A stretch of 64,000 bases of DNA, taken from the NCBI GenBank assembly GCA_964602595.1, contig CAZRRO010000007.1, positions 225,531 to 289,530 on the forward strand. Reading direction: 5' to 3'. Of this stretch, positions 23,817-32,764 are shown one piece after another. The notes beneath the pieces are model-generated. The model saw nothing but the letters and a program-made list of their open reading frames with translations. It ran no database searches and was not told where the DNA came from. Each line of letters starts with the position of its first letter. Positions within the stretch are counted from its first letter, which is position 1. The stretch is from CAIWAH01 sp964602595 (GTDB taxonomy: Bacteria; Verrucomicrobiota; Verrucomicrobiia; Limisphaerales; UBA9464). The translations under genes were made by a program, and so were the position numbers.

Positions 23817-25154
23817 ATGCTCACCATCCCCGGACCTTCCAGCCGATTCTGTGACGGGCGTTCGCGCCGGAACTTCCTGCGCATCGGGGCGCTGGGCATG
23901 GGCGGGTTGGCGCTGCCGCAGTTGCTCCGGGCCGAGGCCGCGTCGGGACTCCGCTCCGGTCACAAGGCGGTGATCATGATCTACCTGCCGGGCGGGCCGC
24001 CGCATCAGGACACCTTCGACCTCAAGCTCGACGCGCCGGCCGAGATCCGCGGGGAATTCAAACCGATCCCGACAACGGTGCCGGGCTTCCAGGTCTGCGA
24101 ACACCTGCCGCTGCTCGCGAAGCAGGCCCATCGCTACGCCGTCATTCGCTCCATCAGCGACGCGATTGACGACCACTCCGACTTCATGTGCCAGACCGGC
24201 CGGCGCAAGAACCAGCAGCCGCCCGGCGGCTGGCCCACGTTCGGCGCCACAGTTTCGCGCGTGCTTGGTGCGGCCGGCCCGGCGGTGCCCGCTTTTGTCG
24301 GTCTCGAACCGCGGATGCAGCACCGGCCCTACAACGCCGCCAATGCCGGCTACGCGGGCGTGTCACACGACGCCTTCCGCCCGGCCGCCGACGCCAAGTC
24401 GGACATGGTGCTTAACGGCATCACGACCGAGCGGCTCGCCGACCGCCGCGCGTTGCTGACCTCGTTCGACCGCTTCCGACGCGATGTGGATTCCAGCGGC
24501 TTGATGGCAGGACTGGACGGCTTCAACGAACAGGCGTTCGGCATGCTCACCTCTAGCCGCCTGCTCGAGGCGTTGAACGTGGAAAAGGAATCCGCCGCCC
24601 TGCGCGAGCGTTACGGCAAGGGCGACGCGAAGGTCCACGGCGACGCCGCGCCGATGCTGAACGAGCAGTTCCTCATCGCCCGCCGGTTGGTCGAGGCCGG
24701 GGCGCGCTTCGTGACCGTCGCCTACGGCTTTTGGGACTACCACGGGAACAACTTCGGCAACGCCCGCAACGATCTGCCGCTGCTCGACCAGGCCCTGAGC
24801 GCACTGATCGCCGACCTGCACGACCGCGGCCTGGACAAGGACGTGAGCGTGATCACCTGGGGTGAATTCGGCCGCTCGCCGACCGTGAACAAGGACGGCG
24901 GCCGCGACCACTGGCCGCGCGCGAACTGCGCCGTGCTGGCTGGCGGCGGCATGAAGGTCGGCCAAGTCATCGGCGCGACCGACCGACTCGGCGGCGAACC
25001 GAGCGAACGCCCGGTTCAATTCGGCGAAGTCTTCGCCACGCTCTACCAGAACCTCGGCATCGATGTGAACAAGACGACCATCCCGGACCTGACCGGCCGT
25101 CCGCAGTTTCTCGTGCCCGACGGCTGCCAGCCGATGAAGGAGTTGGTGGGATGA
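23817..25154 (+). CDS. DUF1501 protein (second paralogue)
   Basis: A 445-residue DUF1501 protein. It has the same architecture as the first copy: SRRNFLRIGALGMGGLALPQ as a Tat-type signal, HKAVIMIYLPGGPPHQDTFD, FWDYHGNNFGNARNDLPLLD, and TWGEFGRSPTVNKDGGRDHW. The two paralogues align along their whole length and differ mainly in the middle third. It follows the right cassette repeat by 8 bases. Its stop overlaps the start of the next ORF (ATGA). An exported, possibly substrate-cleaving role is inferred from the family fold only. Confidence 0.92.
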   Translation: MLTIPGPSSRFCDGRSRRNFLRIGALGMGGLALPQLLRAEAASGLRSGHKAVIMIYLPGGPPHQDTFDLKLDAPAEIRGEFKPIPTTVPGFQVCEHLPLLAKQAHRYAVIRSISDAIDDHSDFMCQTGRRKNQQPPGGWPTFGATVSRVLGAAGPAVPAFVGLEPRMQHRPYNAANAGYAGVSHDAFRPAADAKSDMVLNGITTERLADRRALLTSFDRFRRDVDSSGLMAGLDGFNEQAFGMLTSSRLLEALNVEKESAALRERYGKGDAKVHGDAAPMLNEQFLIARRLVEAGARFVTVAYGFWDYHGNNFGNARNDLPLLDQALSALIADLHDRGLDKDVSVITWGEFGRSPTVNKDGGRDHWPRANCAVLAGGGMKVGQVIGATDRLGGEPSERPVQFGEVFATLYQNLGIDVNKTTIPDLTGRPQFLVPDGCQPMKELVG

Positions 25155-25585
25155 ACCGTGAGACGAACAGCGAAGGAGCGAAGGGGCGAAGTTTGAACAT
25201 CAACCTCCGCTGGTTGTTTCCTCATCGGAGCCGCAGATGGCTAGCAATTCCTGCGGTGATTACGTTTGCCGGCATCGTGCCCGAGAATGGCAGTTTGCTG
25301 TGCTACCTAACGATGTTCTTGGGATCCACCTATCTCGGCTTTCTCATTTCTTGCAGCTGGCAAAACTGGATTCCACGTCTCGTCCTGGTAACGGTGCTTC
25401 CGCTCCTGATTTCAACCTTGCGAATCTTCACTACATGGGTCGCGGAAGGTGAGAACCTTTGGGGCACAATCCTCATGGGCCATCATCCGACCTTGATAAT
25501 GGTGTTGCTCCCGTTGATTCAGTGTGTCGGCACGGTTGTCGGCGCGATATGGAATGAAAGCGGGAAACCAAAACGCGCACATTGA
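25151..25585 (+). CDS. Small membrane protein in a second repeat-flanked cassette
   Basis: A 144-residue hydrophobic protein of no recognised family. Its start overlaps the DUF1501 stop, and the first residues (TNSEGAKGRS) are encoded by an octamer repeat. Three to four membrane segments follow: RRWLAIPAVITFAGIV, LCYLTMFLGSTYLGFLIS, LVLVTVLPLLISTLRI, and TLIMVLLPLIQCVGTVVGAI. The base composition is clearly AT-richer than in the flanking genes. It sits between inverted octamer repeats in the same way as the GxxExxY gene, which suggests independent acquisition rather than a role in the operon. Confidence 0.6.
   Translation: MNRETNSEGAKGRSLNINLRWLFPHRSRRWLAIPAVITFAGIVPENGSLLCYLTMFLGSTYLGFLISCSWQNWIPRLVLVTVLPLLISTLRIFTTWVAEGENLWGTILMGHHPTLIMVLLPLIQCVGTVVGAIWNESGKPKRAH
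25167..25191 (+). repeat. Left octamer repeat of the membrane-protein cassette
   Basis: ACA followed by GCGAAGGA, GCGAAGGG and GCGAAG, the same tandem octamer pattern as at 23331. It lies 12 bases after the preceding DUF1501 stop codon. Confidence 0.82.
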
Positions 25586-25610
25586 CGATTCCTGCATGAG
25601 CCTGAATTCC

Positions 25611-28100
25611 ATGCGTTGCCCTCTCTTCGCTTCGTCGCGTCTTCGCTGTTTCCTCCTGCTCGCCCTCGTCACGCAAGCGACCGCAGGCGCGCTCACGCTG
25701 CATTACCGTTTTGGCGCGACGAATCTCGTCCTGAACTCCAAGGACGCCCGCCAGCAGTTGCTCGCCTCCCTGGGTGATCGCGACGTGACCCGCGAAGTGA
25801 CCTGGTCCGCCGAACCCTCCGGCCTCGTCGCTATCGACAAGTCAGGGCGGGTCACGCCGGTGGCGGATGGCCAGGCTGTGATTACGGCCAAGGCTGGCGA
25901 TGGTGCGACGGCCACCTTTCCGGTCACGGTCGCCAACTCCGGCCAGTCCGCGCCGATCCACTTCGCGAATCAGATCGTACCCATCTTCACGAAGAACGGC
26001 TGCAACGGCGGCGGGTGCCATGGCAAGGCAGCGGGGCAAAACGGTTTCCGGCTCTCGCTGCTCGGCTTCGAGCCGGCCGAGGATTACGAACATCTGGTCC
26101 AAGAGGCGCGCGGCCGCCGCCTTTTCCCGGCCGCCCCGGAACGCAGCCTGTTGCTGACCAAGGGCGCCGCCCAGCTCCCCCACGGCGGCGGCAAACGGCT
26201 GGAACTTGGGTCCGACGATTACAATCTGCTGGTCCGCTGGATCGCGCAGGGCATGCCCGCGGGCAAGGCCGACGCGCCGACCGTTAGTCGCATTGAAGTG
26301 TTCCCATCGGCCCGCACCTTGGCGCTCAACGCCGAGCAGCAGCTCGTCGTCACGGCGCACTATTCGGACGGTTCGACAGAGGACGTAACCCGTGGCGCGC
26401 TGTTCGAGCCGAACGACAAGGATCTCGCCAAGACCGACGAACTGGGGCGGGTGAAAGCCTTCAACCAGCCGGGGGAATTCGCGGTGATGGTCCGTTACCA
26501 AGGCAAGGTGACCACGTTTCGCGCGACCATACCGCTGGGCGCTCCGGTGGACCATCTGCCGCTCGCGCGGAACTTCGTGGACGAACTGGTCTTCAAGCAG
26601 CTCAAGCTGGTGGGCATGCCGCCGAGCGCCGTCGCGGACGATGCCACCTTCCTGCGGCGCGTGACGCTGGATGTCGCGGGCCGACTGCCGACGGCCGATG
26701 AAGTGGCGGCCTTCGAAACGGAATCGGCCGCGGACAAACGGGCGCAGGCCGTCAACCGCCTGCTCGCCACCACCGACTACGCGGATTACTTCGCCAACAA
26801 GTGGGCCGCCCTGCTGCGCAACAAACGCAGCGACGCCAAGCAGGCCCGGGGCACCTTCGCCTTCCACGGTTGGATCCGCGATTCGCTCGCGGCCAACAAG
26901 CCCTACGACCAATTCGTGCGCGAGATCCTCACGGCGTCGGGTGACCTCGCGGAGAATCCGCCCGTGGCTTGGTATCGGCAGGTGCGGACGATGCAGACGC
27001 AGCTGGAGGACATTTCGCAGCTCTTCCTCGGCCAGCGGCTCCAGTGCGCCCAGTGCCATCATCATCCCTACGAGAAGTGGAGCCAGGCCGACTACTGGAG
27101 CTTCGGGGCCGCCTTTTCGCAGGTCGCCTACCGGTCGGGCAGCCAGCCGGGCGAGGACATCGTCGTGCACCGGCGCGGCGTGGCGCAGGCGACGAACAAG
27201 AAGACCGGCCAGCCCGTGAAACCGGCCGGCCTCGCCCAAGCGGCGTTCGACCTGAGTGCGGACGACGATCCGCGCCAGTTCCTCGCGGACTGGATGACCG
27301 ACCCGAAGAACCCCTGGTTCGCCAAGGCCGTCGTGAACCGTTACTGGAAACATTTCTTCGGGCGCGGCCTCGTGGATCCCGAGGACGACCTCCGTGAGAC
27401 CAATCCCCCCACGAATCCGGAACTGCTCGACGCGCTGGCCGCCCACTTCGTCCGGAGCGGATTCGACCTCAAGGAACTCGTCCGGACTCTGGCCGGCAGC
27501 ACCGCCTACCAGCTCAGCGCCGAACCCAACGAATTCAACGGCCGCGACCGCCATCACTTCGCGCGCTTCTATCCGCGCCGCCTCCCCGCCGAGGTGCTCT
27601 TCGATTCGGTCAACCAGCTCACCGGCAGCCCGAGCCAGTTCGACGGGCTGCCCGCCGGCACCCGCGCGGTCTGCCTGCCCGACAACAGTTTCAACGCCGG
27701 CAGTTATTTCCTCACGGTCTTCGGCCGGCCCGAAAGCAGCAGCGCCTGCGAATGCGAACGCAGCATGGAAGCTTCCCTCAGCCAGAGCCTGCACCTGCTC
27801 AACTCCAAGGATATCCAGGCCAAGCTCAGCGCCGACACCAGCCGCGCGGCGGGATTGGCCGCCGATACCCGCCCCGATTCCGCCAAGCTCGACGAACTCT
27901 ATCGCCTGGCTTACGGCCGCGCGGCGCGGGCCGACGAAGTGAAGTCGGCGGCGGACTACCTGGCCCGCAAACTCGCGGCGGTGAAACCCGGCAAGGACAC
28001 CGCCGAGACTGAGGCTGCGCGGACCAGGGCGCGCCGGGAAGCTTGGGAAGACACGCTCTGGGCGGTTCTGAACACCAAGGAATTCCTGTTCAACCACTGA
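25611..28100 (+). CDS. Exported DUF1549/DUF1553 cytochrome-like protein with Ig-like domain
   Basis: An 829-residue extracytoplasmic protein. The signal peptide (MRCPLFASSRLRCFLLLALV) is partly encoded by an octamer repeat. Next comes a BID_2/Ig-like module (TWSAEPSGLVAIDKSGRVTP). A cytochrome-like segment has an unusual C-x4-C-H (NGCNGGGCHG, Cys 131 and 136). DUF1549 contains ANKWAALLRN and the canonical heme motif CAQCHHHP near residue 479. The C-terminal DUF1553 includes VNRYWKHFFGRGLVDPEDD and ends TKEFLFNH. Families of this kind co-occur with DUF1501 in Planctomycetes and Verrucomicrobia. The role is unknown. The next gene starts 3 bases after the stop. Confidence 0.9.
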   Translation: MRCPLFASSRLRCFLLLALVTQATAGALTLHYRFGATNLVLNSKDARQQLLASLGDRDVTREVTWSAEPSGLVAIDKSGRVTPVADGQAVITAKAGDGATATFPVTVANSGQSAPIHFANQIVPIFTKNGCNGGGCHGKAAGQNGFRLSLLGFEPAEDYEHLVQEARGRRLFPAAPERSLLLTKGAAQLPHGGGKRLELGSDDYNLLVRWIAQGMPAGKADAPTVSRIEVFPSARTLALNAEQQLVVTAHYSDGSTEDVTRGALFEPNDKDLAKTDELGRVKAFNQPGEFAVMVRYQGKVTTFRATIPLGAPVDHLPLARNFVDELVFKQLKLVGMPPSAVADDATFLRRVTLDVAGRLPTADEVAAFETESAADKRAQAVNRLLATTDYADYFANKWAALLRNKRSDAKQARGTFAFHGWIRDSLAANKPYDQFVREILTASGDLAENPPVAWYRQVRTMQTQLEDISQLFLGQRLQCAQCHHHPYEKWSQADYWSFGAAFSQVAYRSGSQPGEDIVVHRRGVAQATNKKTGQPVKPAGLAQAAFDLSADDDPRQFLADWMTDPKNPWFAKAVVNRYWKHFFGRGLVDPEDDLRETNPPTNPELLDALAAHFVRSGFDLKELVRTLAGSTAYQLSAEPNEFNGRDRHHFARFYPRRLPAEVLFDSVNQLTGSPSQFDGLPAGTRAVCLPDNSFNAGSYFLTVFGRPESSSACECERSMEASLSQSLHLLNSKDIQAKLSADTSRAAGLAADTRPDSAKLDELYRLAYGRAARADEVKSAADYLARKLAAVKPGKDTAETEAARTRARREAWEDTLWAVLNTKEFLFNH
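25623..25649 (-). repeat. Right octamer repeat of the membrane-protein cassette
   Basis: The minus strand reads ACAGCGAAGAC followed by a degenerate middle octamer and GCGAAGAG, inverted relative to 25167-25191. It lies inside the signal-peptide codons of the DUF1549/DUF1553 gene. Confidence 0.78.
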
Positions 28101-28103
28101 GCC

Positions 28104-30410
28104 ATGCGGCCTCTTTGTTCCGGTGTCCTGGCCGCGGTGTGCGGGCTGACGATCAGTTCGGCGACCGCGCAATTGCCCTTGGCCAAGCTGAATTGGGTCT
28201 TTCCGCCGGGCTTGGCCGTGGGCGCGACGAATACGCTCACGGTCGCCGGGGCGGACCTCGATGAACCCGTCGGGCTCCAGTTTTCGGATTCGCGATTAAC
28301 CGCCATTCCCGTGCCCGGCCGCGCGGGCCAATTTCAGGTCAGCGTGCCGGCGGGACTTGCCCCCAGCCGGGTAGAGGTCCGTTTCGCGGGCCGCTTCGGT
28401 TTGTCCAATCCGCGACCGCTCGCCCTCGGAACGCAGACGGAATTCACCGCACCCGCGACCAACACGACCGCCGCCAGCGCGAGCGAGTTGCCCCTCGAAA
28501 CCGTCGTGAACAGCCGGGTGTATCCAAACACGGCGGCGTGGTTCCGGTTTGCCGCCGCGGCCGGGCAGCGAATTGGCGTGCGGGTTGAGGCGCGGGAACT
28601 CGATTCCCGGCTCGTGCCTGACTTGACGGTCACGGACGCCGCCGGCCGCGAACTGGCGGTTGCCCGGCGCCGCCAGTGGCTGGACTTCACCGCCCCCACC
28701 GGCGGAAGTTACCGGCTGAAACTCCACGACCAAACCTTCCGCGGCGGCGACGATTACGCTTTCCGGCTTCGGCTCACCGGGGCGCCTCGCCTCGCCTTTG
28801 CGTTGCCCAACGTGCTCCGCGCCGGCGAGACGAATCGTGTGACCGTGTTCGGGCGCCGGTTGCCCGGCGGCCAATCCGGTCCGATCAAGGACGTGGATGG
28901 CCAACCGTTGGAACAGGTCGCGGTGGACGTCGTCGCTCCGACGACAGGTTCGCCGTTGGGAGAGGTGGTTGAGTTGCTGCGCAAGCCGGCCGCCGCTGCG
29001 CTGGCGGAAGACGCCTTTGCCTGGCGTTGGTCAACCACCAATGGCCTGACGGATCCGCTGCTGTTTACGCTGACGACCAACCCCGTCGTGACGGCGCCCG
29101 GCGACAATTTGGTTCCCGTGACGCCGCCGGTTGAAGCCACCGGCCTCTTTCCTGCCCGCGGTCAGCTCAGCGGCGTCACGTTCTCCGCCGAGAAGGGCGA
29201 CGTGTGGTGGTTGGAGCTGTTTTCTGACCGGCTCGGATTCCCCACGGACCCGCATGGTGTCGTGCAGCGCGGCGAGCCGCCTTTCGCGGATGTGCTCGAA
29301 CTGGCCGACTCCGATACGAACCTCGGCGACCGCGAGTTCAATACCACCTCCCGTGACGGCGTGGCGCGGTTCGTGGCACCGGAGAAGGGCACTTACCGCG
29401 TGGTCGTCCGGGATCAGTTCAATCTCGCCGACGGCCGGCCGCGCCACCCCTATCGCCTGAGCCTGCGGCGCGAGACGCCCGACTTCCGCCTCGTCGCCGT
29501 GCCGCTGGCGCCGCCCCGGGTGGGCGAGGACCGTTCGTTGCCGGTGCTGCCGGTTTCCGTGCGCCGCGAGCAGACGGTTGCGCTCCGCGTGCTGGTCTTC
29601 CGCCGCGATGGTTTCGCGGGCGAAATCGAGTTGTCCGCGACCCAGTTGCCCCCGGGAGTCAGGGCCGCGCCGACCCGGATCGCGGCGGGCCAGAACAGCG
29701 GGGTGGTCCTGCTCACTGCGGACACCGAGGCGGCCGGAACTGGCGACCTGCTGCTCGTGGGCCAGGCGTCGACCGGCGCCCAGCGCCTGCGCCACGTTGC
29801 GCCGCTGGCGTCGGTGATCTGGCCGGTGGGCGACTACAATAACGAGGCGGTCGCCGCGCGGCTGCACCGCACCGCCGGGGTCGCCGTGATCGCCGCCGAA
29901 TCGGCCCCGATCACCGTGGTTTCCCTCGGTGCGGGACCCTTCGCTGTTCCGGCGGACGGCAAGCTGACGGTCCCGCTCCGTGTGACTCGCCGAGGTGATT
30001 TTCCCGGCGCCTTCAATTTGAAGCCGGCCGGGCATCCCGCCCTCGACAAACCCAAGGAAGTTGCGGTCGGCGAAAAGGCCACCAACGCCACCTTCGAACT
30101 CAACCTGGCCGAGTCGAAGCTGCCGGTCGGCACTCACATGCTATGGCTCCAAGGCTCGGTCGCCGGCAAATACCGGAACAATCCCGAGGCGCTCGCCACC
30201 GCCGAAGCCGAGCTAAAGGCAGCGGACGCAGCTGTCGCCAATGCTACCGCTGCCGACAAACCGAAGGCGGAGGAACGAAAGATGGCGGCGGACGCGGCGA
30301 AGAAGTCCGCCGAGGAACGCGCCAAGCCAAGGGATGTTTCGGTGATGGTTTATTCGCAGCCCATCACCATCACCGTGAACCCGGCCCCGACACCGGAGGA
30401 AAAGAAGTGA
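28104..30410 (+). CDS. Exported protein with PPC-type domains
   Basis: A 768-residue exported protein (signal peptide to about residue 22). Several beta-rich repeats resemble bacterial pre-peptidase C-terminal (PPC) domains: YPNTAAWFRFAAAAGQRIGV followed by RQWLDFTAPTGGSYRLKLHD, and later GVARFVAPEKGTYRVVVRDQ. A charged Ala/Lys-rich helical segment lies near residue 690-735, followed by a beta C-terminus. No catalytic motif was seen, so a binding or scaffold role is likely. It is translationally coupled to the next gene: its TGA overlaps a GTG start. Confidence 0.78.
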   Translation: MRPLCSGVLAAVCGLTISSATAQLPLAKLNWVFPPGLAVGATNTLTVAGADLDEPVGLQFSDSRLTAIPVPGRAGQFQVSVPAGLAPSRVEVRFAGRFGLSNPRPLALGTQTEFTAPATNTTAASASELPLETVVNSRVYPNTAAWFRFAAAAGQRIGVRVEARELDSRLVPDLTVTDAAGRELAVARRRQWLDFTAPTGGSYRLKLHDQTFRGGDDYAFRLRLTGAPRLAFALPNVLRAGETNRVTVFGRRLPGGQSGPIKDVDGQPLEQVAVDVVAPTTGSPLGEVVELLRKPAAAALAEDAFAWRWSTTNGLTDPLLFTLTTNPVVTAPGDNLVPVTPPVEATGLFPARGQLSGVTFSAEKGDVWWLELFSDRLGFPTDPHGVVQRGEPPFADVLELADSDTNLGDREFNTTSRDGVARFVAPEKGTYRVVVRDQFNLADGRPRHPYRLSLRRETPDFRLVAVPLAPPRVGEDRSLPVLPVSVRREQTVALRVLVFRRDGFAGEIELSATQLPPGVRAAPTRIAAGQNSGVVLLTADTEAAGTGDLLLVGQASTGAQRLRHVAPLASVIWPVGDYNNEAVAARLHRTAGVAVIAAESAPITVVSLGAGPFAVPADGKLTVPLRVTRRGDFPGAFNLKPAGHPALDKPKEVAVGEKATNATFELNLAESKLPVGTHMLWLQGSVAGKYRNNPEALATAEAELKAADAAVANATAADKPKAEERKMAADAAKKSAEERAKPRDVSVMVYSQPITITVNPAPTPEEKK

Positions 30411-32743
30411 GCCCGGTTTCATCCCTCGGCCGAATGCGCCGGTTCCGTCTGCGCTCACTGGCTTGGCTGCTGACCGCCTGGACTGCGTTGGCCGCGGACG
30501 ACGCAGCACCCAAGACCATCCCGGTCCTCAAGCCGGCGCGCACCGACGCGGTGGACTTTTACCGTGAGATCGTGCCGCTGTTGCAGGCGAACTGCCTGCC
30601 TTGCCACAACCGCACGACTACCAAGGCCGACTTGCTCCTCGAAACGCCGGCCGACCTGCTCAAGGGCGGCGAAAGCGGTCCGGCCATCGTGCCGGGCAAG
30701 TCGGGCGATTCGCTGCTCCTGCGGCTGTCCACGCATGAGCAGAAACCGCGGATGCCGCCCAAGGACAACAAGGTCAACGCGGTCAACCTCACCTCGGAGC
30801 AACTGGGCTTGCTGGCGCTGTGGATTGACCAGGGCGCGAAGGAATCGGAACGGCGGCAGGAGGTGATCGCGTGGCAACCCGTCAGTGCCACGTTCAATTC
30901 CATCTACGCGGTGGCGCTCTCGGCCGACGGTCAGTTTGCCGCCTGCGGCCGCGGCAACCGCCTGTTCCTCCACCATGTCCCAACCGGCCGGCTGATCGGT
31001 GAACTGGCCGATCCCACGCTGGCAACCAACGGGACCACCCGCGCGCACCTGGATCTGGTCAATGCGCTCGCCTTCAACCCGGCCGACGACACGCTCGCCT
31101 CGGGCGGCTTCGCGGAGGTGAAACTGTGGCGCCGCGGTGAAGCCAAGGTCGAGGCGTTCGCTGGCCCCGTTGCCTGGCCGACCAACGCGTTGAAGTCCGT
31201 CGACGGCGGCCGCTCCCTGACCGTGGCCACCAACGGTTTGGTGCGGTTGAAGGATGGCGATGGAAAAGTGCTGGCCGAGTTGCGCCATGGTCGTGCGCGG
31301 CAACGAGAGCTGACGGCGGCGGAAACCGCCCTGACCGTGGCGCGTCAACGCCTAGAAGCCGCCAAGGCCGCCCTCGACAGCGCCACCAAGGAGGTCGCGG
31401 CGCAGTTGGAGCGCGGGAAAAAATCCCGGGAAGCGCTGGCGCCGGCGGCAAAGACCGTGGCCGAAAAGGAACTGCCGGCGCGGAACGCGCGGCGCGAACT
31501 GACCCAACGGGAAGGCCAATTGGGCCAGCTTGAGCGTCAGCCGTTCAAGGGCACCAATTTCGCCAGCCTCCAGAAGGCGGCGCAGGAAAAGCTGGAGGCC
31601 TCCCGAAAGGCGGCGGACACCGCCGAAGCCGAATTGGCCAAGGCGCGGCGCGGGCTCAGCAACGCGGAGAATGAACGGGACCTCGCTCGACTGGCCGCCC
31701 AGCAGGCGCAGACTGCCGAACTCATGGCCGCGTGGCGTGGGCGTGAACGTGAGCTAGGAGTGACGTTGGCGGAAACCGCCTTGGCCGAACTTCGGAGGTC
31801 GGCGGACACCAACGCGATCCACGCCGTGGTCGCGGCGCTTTCGCCGGACGGCCGCCTCGTCGCGACCGTCGACGCCGCCGGCGAATTGAACTTATTCAGC
31901 GGCGCCGACGGCCGCCCCTTGCAATCCACGACCACGGGCCTTGCCGGCATCGACCGGGTTGCCTTCGGCGACGGTGTCGTCTTCGCCGGGACCGGCGCCC
32001 GGACCCTCCGCTGGGATTTCCTGCCGGCCTGGACCTTGGTGCGACGGTTGGAGAATCGCCCTGACTTGCCGCCGATCGTCGAGCGGGTGAACGCGCTCGC
32101 CTTCAGCGCCGACGGACGCCGGCTCGCGGCCGGCAGCGGTGAGCCGACCCGCGGCAGCGCCATCCACGTGTGGGAGGCCGACACCGGGACCCTGCGTTAC
32201 GCGCTGCGGGACCCGCACAGCGACACCGTGCAGGCGTTGGCCTTCAGTCCCGACGGGCGGTTCCTCGCCAGCGGCGGCGCGGACCGTTTTGCGCGGGTCA
32301 CCGAGACCGGCTCCGGTCGCGTGATCCGTTCGCTTGAAGGCCACACCGGCCATGTCCTGTCCGTTGCCTGGAAAGCCGACGGTGAGGTGCTGGCCAGCGG
32401 CGGTGCGGACTTCGTGGCCAAGCTGTGGAGCTGGGCACGCGGCGAGCGGCTCAAGAACGTCGAGGGCTTCGGCAAGGAAGTCACCGGCCTACAATTCCTC
32501 GGAACGGTCGACCAATGGCTGGCCACGTCCGGCGCTGCCCGGGTGCGGGTGCTTAACCTCAAGGGCGAGGAAACCGGCACGCTGCCGGCCGCGAATACCT
32601 TCGTGCAGGCGATCGCCGCCTCGGCCGAAGGCACCTTGGCGGCGGGAGGCGGCGACGACGGCACTCTGCGGGTTTGGAATGTCGTGGACCGCAAGCTGGT
32701 GGTGGAATTTGCGGCGCCGACAGAGCGGGTTGCCGAACGTTAA
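30407..32743 (+). CDS. Exported PSCyt1-WD40 protein
   Basis: A 778-residue exported protein. The GTG at 30407 overlaps the preceding stop (GTGA) and has GGAGG 7 bases upstream (30395-30399), which decides the start. A signal peptide (LRSLAWLLTAWTALA) is followed by a planctomycete cytochrome PSCyt1 domain with CLPCH at residues 63-67 and KPRMPPKDNKV. WD40 blades begin near 165 and are interrupted by a long charged coiled coil (about residues 300-460). Further WD40 repeats follow, for example VQALAFSPDGRFLASGGADR and VLSVAWKADGEVLASGGADF. It ends the operon and corresponds to the N-terminal half of the fused protein at 34245. Confidence 0.88.
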   Translation: MSPVSSLGRMRRFRLRSLAWLLTAWTALAADDAAPKTIPVLKPARTDAVDFYREIVPLLQANCLPCHNRTTTKADLLLETPADLLKGGESGPAIVPGKSGDSLLLRLSTHEQKPRMPPKDNKVNAVNLTSEQLGLLALWIDQGAKESERRQEVIAWQPVSATFNSIYAVALSADGQFAACGRGNRLFLHHVPTGRLIGELADPTLATNGTTRAHLDLVNALAFNPADDTLASGGFAEVKLWRRGEAKVEAFAGPVAWPTNALKSVDGGRSLTVATNGLVRLKDGDGKVLAELRHGRARQRELTAAETALTVARQRLEAAKAALDSATKEVAAQLERGKKSREALAPAAKTVAEKELPARNARRELTQREGQLGQLERQPFKGTNFASLQKAAQEKLEASRKAADTAEAELAKARRGLSNAENERDLARLAAQQAQTAELMAAWRGRERELGVTLAETALAELRRSADTNAIHAVVAALSPDGRLVATVDAAGELNLFSGADGRPLQSTTTGLAGIDRVAFGDGVVFAGTGARTLRWDFLPAWTLVRRLENRPDLPPIVERVNALAFSADGRRLAAGSGEPTRGSAIHVWEADTGTLRYALRDPHSDTVQALAFSPDGRFLASGGADRFARVTETGSGRVIRSLEGHTGHVLSVAWKADGEVLASGGADFVAKLWSWARGERLKNVEGFGKEVTGLQFLGTVDQWLATSGAARVRVLNLKGEETGTLPAANTFVQAIAASAEGTLAAGGGDDGTLRVWNVVDRKLVVEFAAPTERVAER

Positions 32744-32764
32744 CTGCGCAATGATCGAAGCGGC

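Noticed and set aside
25842..28172. 776-codon minus-strand ORF opposite the DUF1549 gene
   Set aside because: The plus strand encodes recognised DUF1549/DUF1553 domains. The antisense reading has no motif; long antisense ORFs are common in GC-rich DNA.
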